From the NCBI RefSeq assembly GCF_027580225.2, contig NC_073357.2:45098001-45162000 (forward strand): a DNA stretch of 64,000 nt, given 5' to 3'. Within the stretch, counting starts at the first letter, position 1, and each line of letters opens with the position of its first letter. The notes under the pieces were generated by a model. The model worked only from the letters and a program-made list of their open reading frames with translations. It was not told where the DNA came from and made no database searches. Made by a program: the position numbers and the translations under genes. This document shows positions 59,311 to 64,000 of the stretch, piece by piece. The DNA comes from Misgurnus anguillicaudatus. Its lineage: Eukaryota; Chordata; Actinopteri; Cypriniformes; Cobitidae.

Positions 59311-61753
59311 AGGAGACTTTTACCAGCTCCAAGACGTCATTGTAAAAGTCAACCCACAGATCTTAAGGAACGTTTTACAGCATAATAGATTGTTTACATG
59401 AGGTGCTAAAGCTAATTTAAACTGTGTACATTGTATCACGGTCACAGAATGGCTAATCTGAGTCACGGTTTGACCTTTAAAGCAAAAAAAAACTTTTGTT
59501 GGAAACCATTCCTGTCACTGGACACTGGAACTCAAGGACTGTGCACAGCATCCATTGGATTATTGTCAGCAGCTACTGCCTTGCTAAATGATCAATCTTT
59601 TCCTTAGCATTTTTCCCAGGAAAGCTATTAGCCTACCCATGTTCTGTCCTATTACATACAATGACGTTTATTTCTTAATGTAAGCACTGAGAGTGGAAAA
59701 AGGGCAGATGTTGGAGACGAATGTTGTAGTTGGACACAAGCCAAGTCTCCTCTCCCCTCATTTGGCTTAATAAACCCGGGCTCCTTTCAGTGCAAGTTTT
59801 ACATGCCCTCTGATCTGCACACTGACCTGTTCTTCATCCTGAAGGTCTTAAGCCTCAAATTTTTGTGTAAGATAAAACTTGACGGCTACTTTCGTTGTTT
59901 TCATACAAACTCTCCTTAGATGACCAAGAGGCCTTACACATGGTGGGGCAAGCAGCCAACTGGCTGCCAGAGGCGAGGATCTGACCTTCTTCAACGTACC
60001 TCTGTTTATTTGTTTTACTATTACTATTAATTCATTTGGCTCTAGACAGTAATCTGCATTCATCAAAGTGTGTTTTTCCGAATATGTGTAGGTCTGTGTG
60101 TGTTTGGTTCAAAGGTTAGAGAACATGACATGCTTTGCAGCTGGCAGAGTAAGACAGTCCTAGCAGCATTACAGTAAATTGAAACTATTAAATCTGAATC
60201 TATCCATTCCACCCTAACAAGCAGCTGAGGGAAATGCCACTGGTAATCTGGCAGCGACAGTCAAGTGTGTCCTTAAATATGTTTTCTCAATCCCACATTG
60301 TGTAATAGTAGTCCCCCGCAGCCACAGTGCCCAAACACTCACCATGTTTGACTCTCAATGGAGTTGTGCTAATTGGTAGCCTAAAGTTCTTAGTAAAGTA
60401 CGTAATTTATTCCGCACCTTTGACTGGGTTAGCTTTGACACTCAAATACGTAATGCATCTCTGATACGCCCACCCCAAAAAGTATGTAACATTAAAATGA
60501 TTCAGTGTTTTATTTGTCAGTCAGATAGCTCAAATATTCCATTACTGAACTCTTCATTATAATAATAACAGATATTTTGCACTGCTGAGCGATATGATTT
60601 AGTGTAATGTGCTAAGATATTGACTATTCCTTTCAGTGGGATTTATAAGTGATACAAACAGCCCAAATAAGTGTCTACTTGGTTTACAACTTCAAAGACA
60701 GCTTTGGTCTTTCCACAAGTTTTATTTTGAGGGCAATGTTTTGATATGTTGTGAGCACATTTTTCTTAGTATCTTTAAAAAAAATGATTACATTTTTTTT
60801 TAATTGTGAGCATAAAAAATGAACTGTGTTATAAAATGATGTGCAGCCTGTTGAAGGGCATTAACAACAGAACGTATCTCTTCAGTATATGACAGTAATG
60901 ACACTATGCCAGCCTGGTAATTTTACCCAGTGAAAATATTAAATGACCCCACACAACAGGTCGTACAGGTTTTCTTGTGCCAAAGATAGAGAAAGATTTT
61001 GCACAGAATCAAATTTGATTAAAACATTATTTTTGAAAAAAGACTGTAAGAGTAGTTAAAAAAACTTTACTCAAATGAAACTTTGATTTTTAACATTTTT
61101 TATGTACTACTGTAGAAAAGCCAACCTTGCAAAAACTATATGCTATAGACAATCATGCACAGCCACAAAACACAAATCCATTCGAAAAATAAATGCAGTG
61201 AAACAAAGCGAAGGACACCCACTGCCATGTCATCTGCCTTTTCAATGGGGCACTCACATACAACAACACAAACAGAAAACAGGATAGAAGACCTATTAGA
61301 ATAAAAGACCATTGTTCAGAATATTTACAAAGATACTTAATATTAACAAGATGTGACACTGGGGAAGATCGCAACGGTCAGAATGGCCGCTCTAGTGCCA
61401 CCTCCCAGTAAAAAGAGCCAATCGGCAACAGTTAAAGAATGAAATCCTCTGACAAGAGGGACTTTGCGCATGCGCAGAATCTAAGGCTTTGAACCGAACT
61501 TTCCAAAAATATATGTTTTGGAACAGAACCGTTTATTGAAAATAATGGTAACCGGTTAATACCGCTATTTTTTCCATTCTTTGACAAGATTCCGTGCAAT
61601 ATGACTCGGTGAAGTTCACTTCCGGTCGTCTTGACTCATGGGAGAAATGAGAAGCTTGCCACCAGCAAGTAGATTACTCAAGCCCAAGTCTGTAAAGCTC
61701 AATCATAAGAGGGAAATATTGTAGGCTATCTTGTATCTCAAGATGTTTGTTTT
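59311..61753. other. intergenic, nothing recognised
   Basis: About 2.4 kb of mostly unique sequence. No exon, RNA gene or mobile-element end that I can support. Confidence 0.45.
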
Positions 61754-62650
61754 AAAGGCAGGATAGGTAGGAATTATCTAAAAAAACATTTTTACAAATT
61801 TGTTTAAACTGTCTTAATATACCAATACATAAGTAACATGTAAGTACTCTGAAAAAGAGAGTATAAAAATCGAGTGTCTGTAGATCTCTCACGACACAGC
61901 TCATTTTTCCATTCACTCCACCCCCTCCCTTCTGGGTTTCTTCTAAAGCCACGCCCCCAAAACACATGAACGCACGACGCCGGCCCTGCTGGAAGAAGCA
62001 TCATTTACCTCAGATGAGCGGAAGGAGCGTGGTGCATGTAGTAACATCATGTCACAATCACACTTTATCACTATGAATATAAACAAATAGGATGGCTTTT
62101 AATACTCACTATGAAAGCCAGTGTTTTGCATGGAAGAGTTTCTGTGATGAAAGCATTGTTGACTCTGATGAGGACTACACTCCGGAGACAATACCGCTAC
62201 CGCATCGTCGACTCGAGGAAAAGACATGCGATATTTACTCTCGTTTGATTGCTTCGTTTATTCCTTTGTTTGCCTTGTTTGCCTTCGCTGACTGGATATG
62301 CAGGTACTGTGAGTTCTGAATGCACTTTCTCTGCCATACTTTTGCTTTCCTAGAGTGCCTCGTGCAAGTTCAAATCAATCAGGTGTGCACATGTGTGGGC
62401 AGATTCCATAGCACAGGGGTGGTGCCATGGTCGCGAGAGGGAGTGACAGTTGCGCAAGCCAATCATTTGTTTCGTCCCGAATGGAAATAATGAGCTGTGT
62501 TTAAAACAGTCGTGAGACGTCTACAGACACTCGAGATTTATACTCTCTTTTTCAGAGTACTTACATTTTAATAATGTATTTGTATATAAAGACAGTTTAA
62601 ACAAATTTCCAAAAAATTTTTTTTAGATAATTCCTGCCTATCCTGCCTTT
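61754..62650. mobile_element. foldback element (AAAGGCAGGATAGGTAGGAA) with an internal ORF
   Basis: Left AAAGGCAGGATAGGTAGGAA and right TTCCTGCCTATCCTGCCTTT are inverse. The pairing runs on through TTTAAACTGTCTTAATATA, GTACTCTGAAAAAGAGAGTA and GTGTCTGTAGA for about 140 bp. The interior holds a 75-codon ORF at 62092-62319 (MAFNTHYESQ…) with an acidic middle and a hydrophobic end. It is unrecognised and has no transposase motif. Confidence 0.78.
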
Positions 62651-62899
62651 AATACTAATTAGTGGTGTAACGGATCGTGATTAACAGATCACAGACCCAC
62701 GGTTCGGCTTGCATGCGATTAATACGCAAATTAAAATAGGGTGAAAGTTGATAATTTGCATGTGTTTCATAGGCTTGCAAAAAAAGGGCGCTAAAGTGAA
62801 CAATTTTCTGTACGCACAAACGCACTTGCGGTTGAATGTGTCCGGTCCAACTCCAATCAAACATGATTATCCCTATACCCTTCAAAGATCAGAACTCTT

Positions 62900-63771
62900 G
62901 GGCCCTATTTTAACGATCTGAAACGCAAGTAAGAAGCGCAAAGCGCAAGTGACTTTGTGTCATCAGCTGGCATCCCCAGGACGTTGCGCCGCGAGCGCTA
63001 CAATGATGTCAGGAGACGGGGGAATCCCAAGCTTGCCAGCATAAATCGGGCACGCCGTGTAACGGGAGGTGGATCTGCCTCTACACAGGACCTGATGCCA
63101 GATGAGGACATCGCTGCGTCCACCCTCACCGCTGAAAGCCAAGAAATGCAAGCAGTCCAACCCCAAAGTACACTTACAAAGCAAGTTCACATACATTAAG
63201 GTTTCTTATGAAAACATTTTAATTATTATTTACATAAAATAAGCGTAATACAGCCACACAACAAACTTATGAAAATATTTTAATCGTTATTTGCATGATC
63301 ATTTTTTAACGCAGCCACACAATAAATAAAAACTATCACCACAATGCTCACCACAATGATTTCCCTTATCTCATTTGTTAATATTTTTTATTGTAACAAT
63401 TTATGATTTGCAAAAATAAATGTTGCATCTGTGTAGATTAGATAAGCAAAGTGTGTGCGCGTTGTGCACGCTATAAATTATGGTCAATGCGCCCTTAAAA
63501 TAGCATAATGAGCAACGCGCCACTGACTTTAGACTAGTTTTTTTCTGGTCAGTGGCGCAATTGTTTTTTGAAACTGCAAAATAGCATCAGGGATGGTTTG
63601 CGCTGGAACACGCCTCCTTTTTTGCGCTGAACCGCCCAGGGAGCGCAAGTTCATTCCCTAGTTTGCCGACGTGCGTCTGTGGAGGGAAAACCCCGCTGTG
63701 CGCCGGTGCAAAATACGAATGATACATTCGTCACTGACAAAGTCAATAGCGCTGGGTGCAAGATAGGGCCC
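62900..63771. mobile_element. Harbinger-like element, internally deleted (GGGCCCTAT ends)
   Basis: Ends GGGCCCTATTTTAACG and CAAGATAGGGCCC, with GCGCAA-rich subterminal sequence on both sides (AAGCGCAAAGCGCAAGTGAC / TGCGCCGGTGCAAAA). It carries a fragment of a coding region (62957-63199). Confidence 0.75.
62957..63199 (+). pseudogene. possible Harbinger Myb-like (SANT) protein fragment
   Basis: 80 codons reading …RRERYNDVRRRGNPKLASINRARRVTGGGSAST… The pattern of a basic W/Y-N-D-hR-RR-K segment followed by RATGGG is what I recall from the Myb/NAIF-like accessory proteins of Harbinger transposons. An upstream helix with the usual tryptophans is missing and no transposase follows, so this is a remnant. 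Assignment by pattern only. Confidence 0.45.
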
Positions 63772-64000
63772 TTGATTTATAAACTTGAGAGTTGCGCTAC
63801 TGTGTCTCATAATGTAGTCCATTAAAATACATTTGGCGAATAAAGAACTGAAAAACAACCTAATTTTCACTTTATGTGGAGTTTATGCTGCATCTTCTTC
63901 CCGAAGCGCCGTTTATAATTCATTCTCCGTCTGAGTGTGTGCGCATGTTTAAGTGCACTCAACAAATGTAGGCATGTCAGAATTACAGTTATGCTGCTAA
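63772..64000. other. window end, nothing recognised
   Basis: Short unique-looking sequence to the window edge. Confidence 0.4.

Overview
This window is vertebrate nuclear DNA, almost certainly from a teleost fish and probably a cyprinid-like one. Genes are split into GT-AG exons, CpG is low and AT content is high. The intergenic and intronic DNA is packed with short non-autonomous DNA transposons (hAT-like with 8-bp target duplications, Harbinger-like with TTA/TAA), a Tc1-like relic, tRNA-derived SINEs and an L2/CR1-type LINE tail, a mix typical of cyprinid genomes.

All recognisable host genes lie in the first 21 kb. (1) At 1160-2841 on the minus strand are the first three coding exons of an MFG-E8 (lactadherin) gene: signal peptide, EGF1, and EGF2 carrying the RGD loop. 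The rest runs off the left edge. (2) At 4420-14302 on the plus strand is a complete carnitine palmitoyltransferase 1A gene of 18 coding exons plus one duplicated exon. It gives 773 or 774 residues, matching mammalian CPT1A (773). (3) At 18366-20978 on the plus strand is a complete four-exon insulin-like growth factor 2 gene (198 residues) behind a TATA/GC-box promoter. mfge8 and cpt1a are head to head, and cpt1a and igf2 are in tandem. Both paralogous copies created by the teleost genome duplication may keep this neighbourhood, so I do not assign a/b suffixes.

From about 22 kb to 64 kb I find no host exon. This stretch is a mosaic of mobile-element remnants, several nested inside one another (39857-41936; 48745-50978; 57662-59310), plus unique sequence that could hold regulatory elements.

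The most interesting biological signal is the pair of alternative exons in cpt1a (7789-7876 and 8416-8500). They encode two versions of the same 28-29 residue segment. Their phases mean that exactly one must be used: including both or neither breaks the reading frame. This looks like a mutually exclusive splicing switch in the rate-limiting enzyme of mitochondrial fatty-acid oxidation.
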